DNA of 34,321 nucleotides from Chromatiaceae bacterium. Its GTDB lineage: Bacteria > Pseudomonadota > Gammaproteobacteria > Chromatiales > Chromatiaceae. The notes beneath the pieces were generated by a model. That model saw only the letters and a list, made by a program, of their open reading frames with translations, made no database searches and was not told the origin of the DNA. This document shows positions 1 to 8,679 of the stretch, piece after piece. Location of the stretch: contig JAJDOL010000009.1 of assembly GCA_022340195.1 (NCBI GenBank), positions 1-34,321 on the forward strand. Direction: 5' to 3'. The first letter of the stretch is position 1. Every line of letters begins with the position of its first letter. Position numbers and translations under genes: made by a program.

Positions 1-1600
1 CGAGCAACCGCAGGTCGAAGCACGCGAGCGCCTTCGTCAAGGGATCCTTGTGGCAACGGGCCAGGATAGTCTCGATTCCATCCAGGTACAGGTCCCCGAG
101 ACAGATGTGGACGGCGGAGAACAGGGTTACCCATCCGTTGAACCAGAACATCAGGTCCGTATCGAATCCCTCCCCGGCCGGCGCCTTCCCTTCCAGCACC
201 TGTCGCAGCAGGTCCTGCTCCTTCACGGTCTCGCCTTCGTCCAATAGGCTGGCACGGCCGTAGCCGTCGACGGTCGAGCTGCTGAGCAGGATCGGTCGGT
301 CCGGATAGCGCGCCAACACAAAGCTCGCATCCTTCACCACCTGCCCCGTACGTGCGGGGTCCAACGGGTGGCGCTTCAGCCGTGGCGAGGGCGCGGAGCT
401 CAGGACACGCACCCGGTGCCCGCGGTGGCTCAGCTCCTGCACCAAACGACCGAATACACCGCGTTTGAACAGGTCCATGGAGAAGCTCAGAGGATTCTGC
501 TTGTGTACTAGGCAAAGCTGAATCTCCGGATAACAGGGTGCACGCTCGACGATGTTGGCAATCTTGGCCACGGGGATGCGCTCCCCGAGCTTGCCGTTAC
601 GACCTAGAACCACCTCTTGATGGAGCTCGTCGAAGCTGACCTGCAACAGGATTTGCGCCCGTTTCCAAGCCGCTGGGCGGTCTCGAATCGCCGCCGCCAT
701 CTCGCCGAGAATCTTGTCCGCGACATCCGGATCGTCGGCGAAATCACCGTTGAGCAGGATGGCGAAGGTGCGAATCCGATCCATGGAGCCGATGGCCCGG
801 ATGAAGCTGTCCAGGTGGCGCGTCAGGTCACCACCGGTGAAGAGCAGGCGCTCGGTCAGGGAATTGACCGTCCGGAACAGGGACTCCGGGTCCGGGGTAT
901 CGCGCATCGGAGGACGCCAGATGAACATGCAATGCCGGCAGGTCTGGGGACAGCCCATCGCCGGAATGACGCCCAACTTGTCGAAGCGGCTGCCGGCGCT
1001 GCTTTCCGGCTCCGGCATCGCATCGAGCAACGCAAGCCGCTCCGAATCGTCGGGCCCCAACATGTCACCATAGCGGTTGCGCTCGTCCCGCGCCAGGTCG
1101 CGGTAAGCCTCGGCATAGGATTGTCGCAGCAGTCCAAGCCCCTCCCAGACTTTCAACAGCCGAGCCGCGAGGCGCTCCGGATCCTGGTCGCTCTGGACAA
1201 GCAACTCCAAGAGTTGTCGCCGCTGGACCGTGTTGCTCGATTCGGCGCCGCTTAGTTGCTCGATGTACGCGTGCACGAGCTCGGACGCGTCGGAGCAATG
1301 CGCAAACAGGTCCAGAAGGAATGCCTGCTTCGACCCCTTGAAGGCCGAAAGAACCGCACGCCGATACTCGGCACTCGGAACCTCCCGGCGCAGCCAGCGA
1401 AAGGCGTAAAGGTATGCGAGCGGAAAGCTCAGGCGCTCCGCGTCCGGGTGATCGGCGAGCAACCGCCTCATGCCACCGCCCGTCATGCGATTGACCTCGG
1501 CTTTGAAGCGCGACCGCATGTTGGCCAGGAAGACAGGTGTCAGCGCCGATTGATCGGGGATGCTTGCGACCTTCCGCGCGCTGGCTGAGTGTTGTTTCAC
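1..1600 (-). CDS. Radical SAM protein (C-terminus beyond window)
   Basis: The minus frame is open from 1639 to the left edge, so the gene is cut at its C-terminus; at least 533 residues are present. The radical SAM cluster motif C-PQT-C-RH-C lies at about residues 217-224, preceded by PAMG. A TGGD segment about 40 residues later sits where the SAM-binding GGE motif is expected. Such proteins cleave S-adenosylmethionine at a [4Fe-4S] cluster to start radical chemistry. The roughly 215 residues before the cluster are helical and unrecognised, so the substrate is unknown. The start is GTG 1600 or TTG 1609; the TTG has a GGGGA five bases upstream. The family call is firm; the subfamily is not assigned. 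Confidence 0.8.
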   Translation of the reverse strand, partial: MKQHSASARKVASIPDQSALTPVFLANMRSRFKAEVNRMTGGGMRRLLADHPDAERLSFPLAYLYAFRWLRREVPSAEYRRAVLSAFKGSKQAFLLDLFAHCSDASELVHAYIEQLSGAESSNTVQRRQLLELLVQSDQDPERLAARLLKVWEGLGLLRQSYAEAYRDLARDERNRYGDMLGPDDSERLALLDAMPEPESSAGSRFDKLGVIPAMGCPQTCRHCMFIWRPPMRDTPDPESLFRTVNSLTERLLFTGGDLTRHLDSFIRAIGSMDRIRTFAILLNGDFADDPDVADKILGEMAAAIRDRPAAWKRAQILLQVSFDELHQEVVLGRNGKLGERIPVAKIANIVERAPCYPEIQLCLVHKQNPLSFSMDLFKRGVFGRLVQELSHRGHRVRVLSSAPSPRLKRHPLDPARTGQVVKDASFVLARYPDRPILLSSSTVDGYGRASLLDEGETVKEQDLLRQVLEGKAPAGEGFDTDLMFWFNGWVTLFSAVHICLGDLYLDGIETILARCHKDPLTKALACFDLRLL

Positions 1601-1654
1601 AGGGGCCAATCGGGTCCCCGTGCTACGGGTTCGGCTTGATCATACACAGCAATT

Positions 1655-1671
1655 GGTCCGCGAAGCGGACC
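1655..1671. other. Perfect 7-bp hairpin in gabD / radical SAM gap
   Basis: GGTCCGC-GAA-GCGGACC forms a perfect 7-bp stem with a 3-base loop. It lies about 110 bases past the gabD stop and 55 bases before the radical SAM start. No U-tract follows on either strand, so it is not a classical intrinsic terminator. It could attenuate or stabilise a read-through transcript. Confidence 0.35.
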
Positions 1672-1780
1672 CTACGAGGTACACCGGCAATCGGTCGAAC
1701 CGCCAAGTGGATCGCGACAGTCCTGAAAATACCGCCGTCCAAACTTGCCGTCCAAAAAACGCGAGGCGACGCATCCACTC

Positions 1781-3244
1781 TCAGCCTCCAACATCCAGGC
1801 ACACGTATTTGATCTCCTGGTATTCCTCGATGCCGTAACGGGACCCCTCGCGACCCACGCCGGACTGTTTGATACCACCGAAGGGAGCAACAGCGGTGGA
1901 GATGATGCCGCTGTTAACGCCGACCATTCCATATTCCAGTGCCTCGGCGACGCGCCAAACCCGACCCAGGTCGCGGCTGTAAAAGTAGGCGGCCAATCCG
2001 AACTCCGTGTCATTGGCCATGGACACGGCCTCTTCCTCGGTACGAAAACGGAACAGGGGCGCCACGGGGCCGAAGGTCTCCTCTCGGGCCAAACGCATCT
2101 CCCGGGTCACATCCGCCAGCACCGTGGGCTGAAAGAAGGTTCCGCCCAGGGTGTGGCGGGCGCCTCCCATGATCAGGCGCGCGCCCTTTTCCAGGGCATC
2201 GGCGATGTGGGCCTCGACCTTCTCGACCGCGTCCCTGTTTATCAGCGGTCCCTGAGCGATCCCCGCACCCAATCCGGGTCCGACCTTCAGATCTGCAACC
2301 TGCGCAACCAGACGCTCGGCAAAGGCGTCGTAGATGCCGTCCTGTACCAAGATGCGGTTGGCGCAGACACAGGTCTGGCCCGAGTTGCGGTACTTGGACT
2401 GGATGGCCCCCGCGACGGCTGCATCCAGGTCCGCATCGTCGAACACGATGAAGGGGGCGTTGCCGCCGAGCTCCAGGGACAGCTTCTTGACGGAATCCGC
2501 GCACTGGCGCATCAACAGGCGCCCGACCTGTGTGGAGCCGGTGAAGCTCAATTTCCGGACGATCGGATTCGAGGTCAGCTCCCCCCCGATCCGCACGGGA
2601 TCCCCGACAACCAAGTTGAGGACACCGGGGGGGAAACCGGCCCGCTCGGCAAGAACACCGAGCGCCAGAGCCGTCAGGGGCGTGTCCTCCGCCGGCTTCG
2701 CCACAAGGGTGCAACCGGCGGCCAGGGCCGCGCCCGCCTTGCGCGTAAGCATGGCGGCGGGGAAATTCCAGGGCGTAATGGCTGCGCAGACCCCGATCGG
2801 TTGCTTGAGGACCAGGACACGTTTGTCGCTTTGGTGCGGCGGAATCAGATCTCCGTAGATCCGGCGTCCCTCCTCTGCGAACCAGTCGATGAACGAGGCG
2901 GCGTAGACAACCTCGCCACGGGCCTCGGCCAAAGGCTTGCCCTGCTCCGAGGTGATGAGAAGCGCCAGATCCTCCTGGTGTTCCAGCATCAGCTCCTGCC
3001 AGCGTCTGAGCAATGCCGACCGCTCGGCGGCCGTCAGCTTGCGCCAAGGGTGCCAAGCCTGCTCCGCGGCCTCGATGGCGCGCCGGGTCTCGTCCGCGCC
3101 CATGCTCGCCACGCGCGCCAGAATCTCGCCTGTAGCGGGGTCATTGACCTCCAGCAGGGCCCCGTCGTCAGCGGACACCCAGTCGCCACCGATGTAGCAT
3201 CGATCGCGCAGCAAGCCGGCATCTTGGATCTGCAGTTGTTTCAT
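1781..3244 (-). CDS. gabD: NAD(P)-dependent succinate-semialdehyde dehydrogenase
   Basis: This 487-aa protein is full length for the GabD class of aldehyde dehydrogenases (E. coli GabD is about 482 aa). It oxidises succinate semialdehyde to succinate in the cytoplasm, the last step of GABA breakdown. Visible landmarks are ITPWNFP (about 156-162), the cofactor loop SFTGSTQVG (233-241), the general base Glu258 in LELGGNAPF and the catalytic Cys292 in GQTCVCANR. The second Cys294 is shared with GabD-type enzymes. The ATG at 3244 follows an AGGTGA ribosome-binding site. Only 3 bases separate it from the tlpA-like gene upstream. No GABA transaminase lies nearby, so the true substrate could be another semialdehyde. 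Confidence 0.9.
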   Translation of the reverse strand: MKQLQIQDAGLLRDRCYIGGDWVSADDGALLEVNDPATGEILARVASMGADETRRAIEAAEQAWHPWRKLTAAERSALLRRWQELMLEHQEDLALLITSEQGKPLAEARGEVVYAASFIDWFAEEGRRIYGDLIPPHQSDKRVLVLKQPIGVCAAITPWNFPAAMLTRKAGAALAAGCTLVAKPAEDTPLTALALGVLAERAGFPPGVLNLVVGDPVRIGGELTSNPIVRKLSFTGSTQVGRLLMRQCADSVKKLSLELGGNAPFIVFDDADLDAAVAGAIQSKYRNSGQTCVCANRILVQDGIYDAFAERLVAQVADLKVGPGLGAGIAQGPLINRDAVEKVEAHIADALEKGARLIMGGARHTLGGTFFQPTVLADVTREMRLAREETFGPVAPLFRFRTEEEAVSMANDTEFGLAAYFYSRDLGRVWRVAEALEYGMVGVNSGIISTAVAPFGGIKQSGVGREGSRYGIEEYQEIKYVCLDVGG

Positions 3245-3247
3245 CGC

Positions 3248-3772
3248 TCACCTCGTCAGGGCTCGGATCGGCGCGAGCAATTCGGCGTCGTCCCACGACC
3301 GCCCGCCGATCGCACGATAGACCAAGCGACCTTCCCGATCGACCACGAAGGTCGTGGGCAACCCGCGAACCGGCCACTCACCGACGACGTTGGAGTCGCG
3401 GTCCAGCAACAAGGGAAACTCGACCGGATAGTTTGCCGTAAACCGAAAGATGGTGTCCTCGTCTTCACCCACGTTCACCGCAAGCATCAGGATACCTTCC
3501 TCTTTCAGCGTCTCCCAGGCCCGCTCCATGGAGGGCATCTCCTCTCTGCAAGGCGGGCACCAGGTCGCCCAGAAGTTGATGATGAGCACCTTGCCCCGGT
3601 AATCCGACAGCCGGTGGGCGTTGCCGTCGATGTCTTCCAGCTCGAAATCCGGCGCCTTGGACCTGTCCGGCAGCAACGTAAGCCCTGTGCCGGGTCGCTG
3701 GGCCAGGATCGGTAGCGCACATCCAACCAGCAACACAAGCGCAAAGAGCATTCGCATGGGCGATACTCGCAT
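3248..3772 (-). CDS. TlpA/ResA-type thioredoxin-fold protein
   Basis: This 174-aa exported thiol-disulfide oxidoreductase has an AhpC/TSA-like fold. The redox motif WCPPC is at residues 71-75, within INFWATWCPPC, and the cis-proline segment is GLPTTFVVD. The N-terminus is a hydrophobic export signal. It contains LVGC, which fits a lipobox (acylated Cys18), but cleavage after ILA is also possible. Relatives reduce apocytochrome or periplasmic disulfides. The start at 3772 is preferred because its ATG shares one base with the upstream stop (TGATG); the frame extends 6 codons further. Coupling to the secreted protein upstream suggests a shared envelope role, which is inference. Confidence 0.87.
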   Translation of the reverse strand: MRVSPMRMLFALVLLVGCALPILAQRPGTGLTLLPDRSKAPDFELEDIDGNAHRLSDYRGKVLIINFWATWCPPCREEMPSMERAWETLKEEGILMLAVNVGEDEDTIFRFTANYPVEFPLLLDRDSNVVGEWPVRGLPTTFVVDREGRLVYRAIGGRSWDDAELLAPIRALTR

Positions 3773-4338
3773 CAGCGGTCCTCGGCACACAAGATCGAGG
3801 GCACCTCGGTAGCAACGGGCTCACCGGCGATATTGACGGTTATCGAGAGATCGAATTGCTCTCCGGGTGCCAGGCCGACGCTCGTCATACCCCAGTTGTA
3901 GTCGCCCGGCTCGAATCCTTGCACGGACGGCAGCAAGGCCCACCGAAAGGCGATCCGTGCGGCGTCATCCACACCTCGGGCCACCCATTCCGGATCCCAA
4001 ACCTCCCGGGTACGCACCTTCAGCCGCCCGTTTTGGTGACCAACCGACCAGGTATCCAAATCGTACTCGACGGGGCGAGCACCATCGTTGCGGAAAATGG
4101 TCTGAAACACGCATGACCGGCCGATCCGGTCGGCTTCGTCGCGCCCGAACCCTCGCCCGAGGAAAAAGGCACGGGTCTGGTCCGGCAGGAGCTGCCTGAG
4201 CTGAACAGAGACGCCTTCATGAATCCAGGTCCAGGACCTCAATCCGGTCTCCGGATCCTGTCCCGTGACAACTTCGGCGGAGACAAACGAGGAGATCAGG
4301 CAGATTCCCAGGACGGCGGTAAGTCCTTGCAGGTACAT
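3772..4338 (-). CDS. Secreted protein of unknown function
   Basis: This 188-aa protein has a clear N-terminal signal (MYLQGLTAVLGICLISSFVSA, cut as LISSF-VSA before EVV) and no later membrane segment. The mature part contains two cysteines (in GRSCVFQT and SILCAED) and a beta-rich look, with motifs such as TIFRNDG and SVGLAPGEQFDL that suggest an immunoglobulin-like or copper-chaperone-like sandwich. I do not recognise the family. The ATG at 4338 lies 12 bases after the rluB stop. Its stop overlaps the tlpA-like start, so the two are probably co-translated. The paired cysteines make it a plausible partner of that thioredoxin. Confidence 0.75.
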   Translation of the reverse strand: MYLQGLTAVLGICLISSFVSAEVVTGQDPETGLRSWTWIHEGVSVQLRQLLPDQTRAFFLGRGFGRDEADRIGRSCVFQTIFRNDGARPVEYDLDTWSVGHQNGRLKVRTREVWDPEWVARGVDDAARIAFRWALLPSVQGFEPGDYNWGMTSVGLAPGEQFDLSITVNIAGEPVATEVPSILCAEDR

Positions 4339-4350
4339 GCCGGTCTCAAC

Positions 4351-5313
4351 TCAATCGCCGAGGGAATCGCTCGGCCGACTTTTCTCGCGCGACCGCTTTT
4401 TCCCCCCTTTTTCCGCGTTGCGGGTCCCCGCGTTCTTCCAGGGCTTGGATCTCGCTCTGCCCTCCCCTCTCTTTCTCAGGGGCGACCTGGGCCTTTCCAT
4501 TCCCGCAAGCGCCATCAGATCGGCAAGCTCGTCCGCGGCAAGGTCCCGCCAATGGCCCACGAAAACACGCGGACCCAGGATGACATTTCCAAAGCGCACG
4601 CGCTTGAGCCGGCTCACGCGGCAGCCGGCGGCCTCCCACAGGCGGCGCACCTCGCGGTTGCGGCCCTCGCGCAACAAGACATGAAACCAACGGTTCGCGC
4701 TTTCGCCACCCGACTCGACGATCTCCTCGAAACGCGCTGGACCGTCCTCCAACTCGATACCGTGAGTCAAGCGTATCAGTGCCTCTTCGGATACCTCGCC
4801 CAGTATGCGCACGGCGTACTCCCGCTCGACTTCGCGCGAGGGGTGCATCAGGCGGTTGGCCAGCTCACCGTCGTTGGTGAGAAGCAACAATCCCGACGTA
4901 TTGATATCGAGCCGGCCGATAGCGATCCAGCGCCCGGACTCGAGACGCGGCAGGCGAGCGAACACGGTGGGCCGTCCCTCCGGGTCCTGGCGGGTCACCA
5001 GCTCTCCCGCCGGCTTGTTGTAGGCGATCACCCGACGCTCCGTTGCGCGCGCCGACCGGCGTTTGACCTCTTTTCCGTCGATCCGAACATGATCTGCGGG
5101 GGTTATCCTGTCGCCCAGCTTGGCCAGCTTGCCATTGATCCGCACCCGCCCATCGCGGATCCAACCCTCGATCTCACGGCGAGAGCCAAGGCCGGCATCT
5201 GCCAGGGCTTTCTGGATCCGAACGGGCGCTCGTGCGATCTCGGAGCGCTGCGGACCGCCCCTATTCGTTACCGGGTCTCGCATCGCGATCCAATCCTGTT
5301 TGAGCGTCATCAT
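4351..5313 (-). CDS. rluB: 23S rRNA pseudouridine synthase, RluB type
   Basis: This 320-aa RsuA/RluB-family enzyme converts a uridine of 23S rRNA (position 2605 in E. coli) to pseudouridine. An N-terminal S4 RNA-binding domain (about 32-85, VRIQKALADAGLGSRREIE) is followed by the catalytic domain, with Asp136 in GRLDINTSGLLLLTNDG. The last 50 residues are a basic, Lys/Arg/Ser-rich tail common in RluB. The ATG at 5313 would overlap scpB by 53 bases. An internal ATG at 5283 shortens that to 23 bases and still keeps the S4 domain. It is the third member of the scpA-scpB-rluB cluster. Confidence 0.93.
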   Translation of the reverse strand: MMTLKQDWIAMRDPVTNRGGPQRSEIARAPVRIQKALADAGLGSRREIEGWIRDGRVRINGKLAKLGDRITPADHVRIDGKEVKRRSARATERRVIAYNKPAGELVTRQDPEGRPTVFARLPRLESGRWIAIGRLDINTSGLLLLTNDGELANRLMHPSREVEREYAVRILGEVSEEALIRLTHGIELEDGPARFEEIVESGGESANRWFHVLLREGRNREVRRLWEAAGCRVSRLKRVRFGNVILGPRVFVGHWRDLAADELADLMALAGMERPRSPLRKRGEGRARSKPWKNAGTRNAEKGGKKRSREKSRPSDSLGD

Positions 5314-5917
5314 CCGCGTGGGTCAACGCAGGAACCTCGACGGAAACCTCGCCCGGCTCCTCCAGGGCTAGATCGTCGCCGAGAAATTCCGGATCGCGTA
5401 TCTCCGCCAGCGTCGGCAGGTCGTTCAAGGAACGTAGCCCGAAGTAGTCGAGAAACTTGCGGGTAGTGGCAAAGAGCGCCGGCCGGCCGGGAACATCCCG
5501 GTGGCCGACAATGCGGATCCATTCGCGCTCGGTGAGGGTCTTCACGATCTGGGTGCTGACGGCGACACCACGAATGTCCTCGATCTCGCCGCGGGTGATG
5601 GGCTGGCGGTAGGCGACCAGGGCCAGGGTTTCGAGCAGGGCGCGGGAGTAGCGGGCCGGCTTCTCCTCCCACAGGCGCGCTATCCAGGGTGCCAGCTCCC
5701 GGCGGACCTGCACCCGGAAGCCGCCGGCAACCTGGGCCAGCTCGATACTCCGATCCCGATAATCCCGCTCCAAGGACGCGAGGACATCCAGCACGGCGTC
5801 CCGGCTGGGACGTTCCTCGTCGGGAAAGAGACCGAGCAGATGATCGAGGGTCAGGGGCCCCCCGGCGGCAAGCAGGGCGCCTTCCACGATCTGCTTGAGG
5901 GGTGGAGCTCCGTTCAC
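5261..5917 (-). CDS. scpB: Segregation and condensation protein B
   Basis: This 218-aa protein has the two winged-helix domains of ScpB. Recognisable segments are VEGALLAAGGPLTLDHLL at the start, ALLETLALVAYRQPITRGEI near 93-112 and the second wing TEREWIRIVGHRDVPGRP. ScpB dimers bind ScpA and the SMC ATPase to form the bacterial condensin-like complex that compacts and segregates chromosomes. It starts with GTG at 5917, overlapping the scpA stop by 4 bases (GTGA), so translation is coupled. The C-terminal 35 residues are acidic and low-complexity. Confidence 0.93.
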   Translation of the reverse strand: MNGAPPLKQIVEGALLAAGGPLTLDHLLGLFPDEERPSRDAVLDVLASLERDYRDRSIELAQVAGGFRVQVRRELAPWIARLWEEKPARYSRALLETLALVAYRQPITRGEIEDIRGVAVSTQIVKTLTEREWIRIVGHRDVPGRPALFATTRKFLDYFGLRSLNDLPTLAEIRDPEFLGDDLALEEPGEVSVEVPALTHADDDAQTGLDRDARPGNE

Positions 5918-6756
5918 ATGTCGGCCCCGCGCAGACGCGCATGAATGGGCGCGAAGGGCTCGGACTGAACCAGCTCGATCGCGGCGTCCTTGATGAGCTC
6001 GAGCAGGGCCAGAAACGTAACCACGACCCCGGCACGGCCTTCGCTCAGCGCGAACAGGTGCACAAACGCAACGAAGCCCTCTGCGCGCACCCGCTCGAGC
6101 ACCGTCGCCATGCGCTCGCGCAGGGACAGGGACTCCTTCTCGATGCGATGGCTGGTGTAGAGGTCGGCATGGGCCAGGACCTCTCGTAGAGCCAAGAGCA
6201 GCTCACGTAGCTCCACGGCTGGCGGCAGCTTCCGCACGTGCCCCGGCGGCACTTCGGTCTGGGTCGAGAAGACATCACGTCCCAGGCGTGGCAGTGTGTC
6301 TAGATCGGCAGCCGCCTTCTTGAAGCGCTCGTACTCCTGAAGTCGCCGAACCAGCTCAGCCCTTGGATCCTCCTCGTCCTCATGCTCGGTGACCCGCGGC
6401 AGCAGCATGCGTGACTTGATCTCCGCCAGCATGGCGGCCATGACCAGGTACTCCGCGGCGAGCTCCAAGCGCAGGTCCTTCATCAGATCGACGTACTCCA
6501 TGTACTGGTCCGTAATCTCGGCAATGGGGATATCGAGGATATTCAGGTTTTGCCGCTTGATCAGATACAACAGAAGGTCCAGCGGCCCCTCGAAGGCGTC
6601 GAGGAACACCTCCAAAGCGTCCGGAGGAATGTACAGGTCCTGGGGAAGCGTCAGCAGGGGAGCGCCCTGCACGACCGCAAAGGGCATCTCCCGCTGCGAT
6701 GGGCCATCGCTGCCCCCGGAGGCGATAGTCCCGGTATCGGGTATCTCGACCGTCAA
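5914..6756 (-). CDS. scpA: Segregation and condensation protein A (kleisin)
   Basis: This 280-aa kleisin subunit bridges the SMC heads and binds ScpB. The diagnostic N-terminal motif FEGPLDLLLYLIKRQ is followed by DIPIAEITDQY and EYLVMAAMLAEIKSRMLLP, all typical of ScpA. The C-terminal winged helix is near 200-270. The frame starts at TTG 6756, overlapping the trpS stop by 4 bases (TTGA). An ATG at 6687 would give a protein closer to usual ScpA lengths, because the first 23 residues are low-complexity. Either start keeps the conserved core. Confidence 0.92.
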   Translation of the reverse strand: MTVEIPDTGTIASGGSDGPSQREMPFAVVQGAPLLTLPQDLYIPPDALEVFLDAFEGPLDLLLYLIKRQNLNILDIPIAEITDQYMEYVDLMKDLRLELAAEYLVMAAMLAEIKSRMLLPRVTEHEDEEDPRAELVRRLQEYERFKKAAADLDTLPRLGRDVFSTQTEVPPGHVRKLPPAVELRELLLALREVLAHADLYTSHRIEKESLSLRERMATVLERVRAEGFVAFVHLFALSEGRAGVVVTFLALLELIKDAAIELVQSEPFAPIHARLRGADM

Positions 6757-7970
6757 GGGAACACCAGCGACATGGCGAGCCGCACCTCCTCCATCGTCTC
6801 TCGCGCCACATCACGCGCTGCCTCGCAGCCGTCGTTGATCAGGTTGCGGACCAGATCTGGCTGCTGCTCCAGCTCGCGCGCCCGTTCCTGAATCGGTCGC
6901 AGCTCGCCGAGCACGGCGTCGATGATGGGTTGCTTGCAGTCGACGCAGCCGATTCCCGCCGAGCGGCACCCCTCCTGGACCCAGGATTTGATGTCCTCAT
7001 CCGAATAGATCTGGTGTAGCTGCCATACCGGGCACCTCTCCGGATCGCCCGGATCCGTGCGGCGAACCCGTTGCGTATCAGTGGGCATGGTGCGCAGGGA
7101 CTGCTCGACAACCAATGGTTCGTCACGCAGTGCGATGGTATTGCCATAGGACTTGGACATCTTCTGTCCGTCCAATCCAGGCATCTTCGAAGCCTTGCTC
7201 AACAAAGGGCGGGGCTCGGGTAGTATCACGCGCCCACCCCCCTCGAGATAGCCGAACAGGCGCTCGCGGTCGGAAATCGTAATATTCCCCTGACTCTCGA
7301 GCAGGGCGTGGGCGACCTCCAGTGCCTCCTGATCGCCCTGCTCCCTGTACCTCGTGCGCAACTTGCTGAAGAGCTTGGCGTTCTTCTTGCCCATCTTTCT
7401 CCTGGCCTGCTCCGCCCTCTCCTCGAAGCCAGGCTCGCGCCCAAACAGATGATTGAAGCGACGGGCGATTTCCCGGGTGAGCTCCACATGCGCCACCTGA
7501 TCCTCCCCGACCGGCACCTGTCCCCCCTTGTACATGAGGATGTCAGCACTCTGCAGCAGCGGATAACCCAGAAAGCCATACGTGGCCAAGTCCTTTTCCT
7601 TCAGTTTCTCCTGCTGATCCTTGTAGCTCGGGACCCGCTCCAGCCAACCCAGCGGCGTGATCATGGACAACAGCAGATGCAGCTCCGCGTGCTCGGGCAC
7701 ACGAGACTGAACGAACAGAGTTGCGGAACCGGGGTTGATCCCGACGGCGAGCCAGTCCACGACCATGTCCCAGATGCTTTCGGGGATCCGGGTCGGATCG
7801 TCGTAATGGGTGGTCAGGGCATGCCAGTCGGCGACGAAGAAAAAGCACTCGTACTCGTGCTGCAGCTCCAGCCAATTCTTGAGCACCCCATGGTAGTGGC
7901 CGAGATGCAGGCGTCCGGTAGGCCGCATGCCGGAAATGACTCGGCTGTTCTGGGGAGAGACGGTGTTCAA
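6753..7970 (-). CDS. trpS: Tryptophan--tRNA ligase
   Basis: This 405-aa class I aminoacyl-tRNA synthetase charges tRNA-Trp. The signature HLGH is at about residues 22-25 in SGMRPTGRLHLGHYHG, and KMSKS lies in GQKMSKSYGNT. It is the long form seen in many gammaproteobacteria: a basic, helical insertion of about 60 residues (rich in K/R/E, around ARRKMGKKNAKLFSKLR) separates the Rossmann core from KMSKS. The E. coli enzyme lacks it at 334 aa. The first codon is TTG at 7970, because the next Met (MRPTG) would remove residues usually conserved ahead of the motif. It sits 19 bases after the M50 protease stop. Confidence 0.95.
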   Translation of the reverse strand: MNTVSPQNSRVISGMRPTGRLHLGHYHGVLKNWLELQHEYECFFFVADWHALTTHYDDPTRIPESIWDMVVDWLAVGINPGSATLFVQSRVPEHAELHLLLSMITPLGWLERVPSYKDQQEKLKEKDLATYGFLGYPLLQSADILMYKGGQVPVGEDQVAHVELTREIARRFNHLFGREPGFEERAEQARRKMGKKNAKLFSKLRTRYREQGDQEALEVAHALLESQGNITISDRERLFGYLEGGGRVILPEPRPLLSKASKMPGLDGQKMSKSYGNTIALRDEPLVVEQSLRTMPTDTQRVRRTDPGDPERCPVWQLHQIYSDEDIKSWVQEGCRSAGIGCVDCKQPIIDAVLGELRPIQERARELEQQPDLVRNLINDGCEAARDVARETMEEVRLAMSLVFP

Positions 7971-7989
7971 GATCGGTGTCCCAAGGGTG

Positions 7990-8661
7990 TCAGGTAAAGA
8001 AGATCTCTTTCACGATATTCGCGCCGGGCATGAGCTCGATGGCCACGGTAATAACAGGTGTGAGGACGGCCCCGAGCACCCCTGTGACGAGGAAAGCCAC
8101 CAGCACGATCAAGCCGTAAGGCTCCAATCGCGAAAAGTTCGTGGACCAGGCGGGCGGCAGCAGCGCATTGAGCACTCGGCCGCCGTCGAGCGGTAGCACC
8201 GGAAACAGGTTGAGCGCCATTAAAACCACGTTGATGAGCACGCCCGCTGCGCCCATGTAGACCAAAGGCAACGCAATCCATTGGGAGGTATCCCAAAGCA
8301 GGACCCCGACCTGCACCGCCAAACCCCAGATCACCGCCATCAGCAGATTTGCCCCGGGCCCGGCGAGCGCCACCAGGGCCATATCGCGCCGCGGATGGTT
8401 GAGATTGCGCCCATTGATCGGCACCGGCTTGGCCCAGCCAAAGAGAAAACCGGTGAAGAAAAAGGTCGCGATTGGGACGATCAGTGTGCCTATCGGATCA
8501 ATGTGTCTGAGAGGATTCAGGCTCACGCGCCCTAACATTTTCGCAGTGCCATCACCGAGACGAGCGGCCATCCAACCATGGGCGGCCTCGTGAACCGTAA
8601 TTGCGAAGAGCACCGGCAGCGCGATCACCGCCAGCATTTGGATACTGTTCAAGGTATTCAT
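7990..8661 (-). CDS. M50-family site-2 protease, integral membrane
   Basis: This 223-aa compact zinc metalloprotease of the site-2 protease class has about five or six membrane helices. The zinc site HEAAH is at residues 24-28 in the first helix, and the third ligand is in NLFPVLPLDGGRVL of a later helix. The GPGANLL motif typical of the family is present. There is no PDZ domain, so it is the short subtype rather than RseP. The physiological substrate is unknown. The gene is widely found between yciO-like and trpS genes in proteobacteria, matching this layout. ATG at 8661. Confidence 0.9.
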   Translation of the reverse strand: MNTLNSIQMLAVIALPVLFAITVHEAAHGWMAARLGDGTAKMLGRVSLNPLRHIDPIGTLIVPIATFFFTGFLFGWAKPVPINGRNLNHPRRDMALVALAGPGANLLMAVIWGLAVQVGVLLWDTSQWIALPLVYMGAAGVLINVVLMALNLFPVLPLDGGRVLNALLPPAWSTNFSRLEPYGLIVLVAFLVTGVLGAVLTPVITVAIELMPGANIVKEIFFT

Positions 8662-8679
8662 CGCCGCATTGTATACCGG

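Noticed and set aside
617-1255. 212-codon plus-strand frame
   Set aside because: Antisense to the radical SAM gene, whose CxxxCxxC motif and long open frame are convincing.
1745-3715. 656-codon plus-strand frame
   Set aside because: Antisense to gabD and the tlpA-like gene, which have complete catalytic motifs; the translated product is Gly/Arg/His-rich without domains, as expected from the opposite strand of GC-rich genes.
4219-5466. 415-codon plus-strand frame
   Set aside because: Antisense to rluB and its neighbours; no recognisable domain and Pro/Arg-rich composition.
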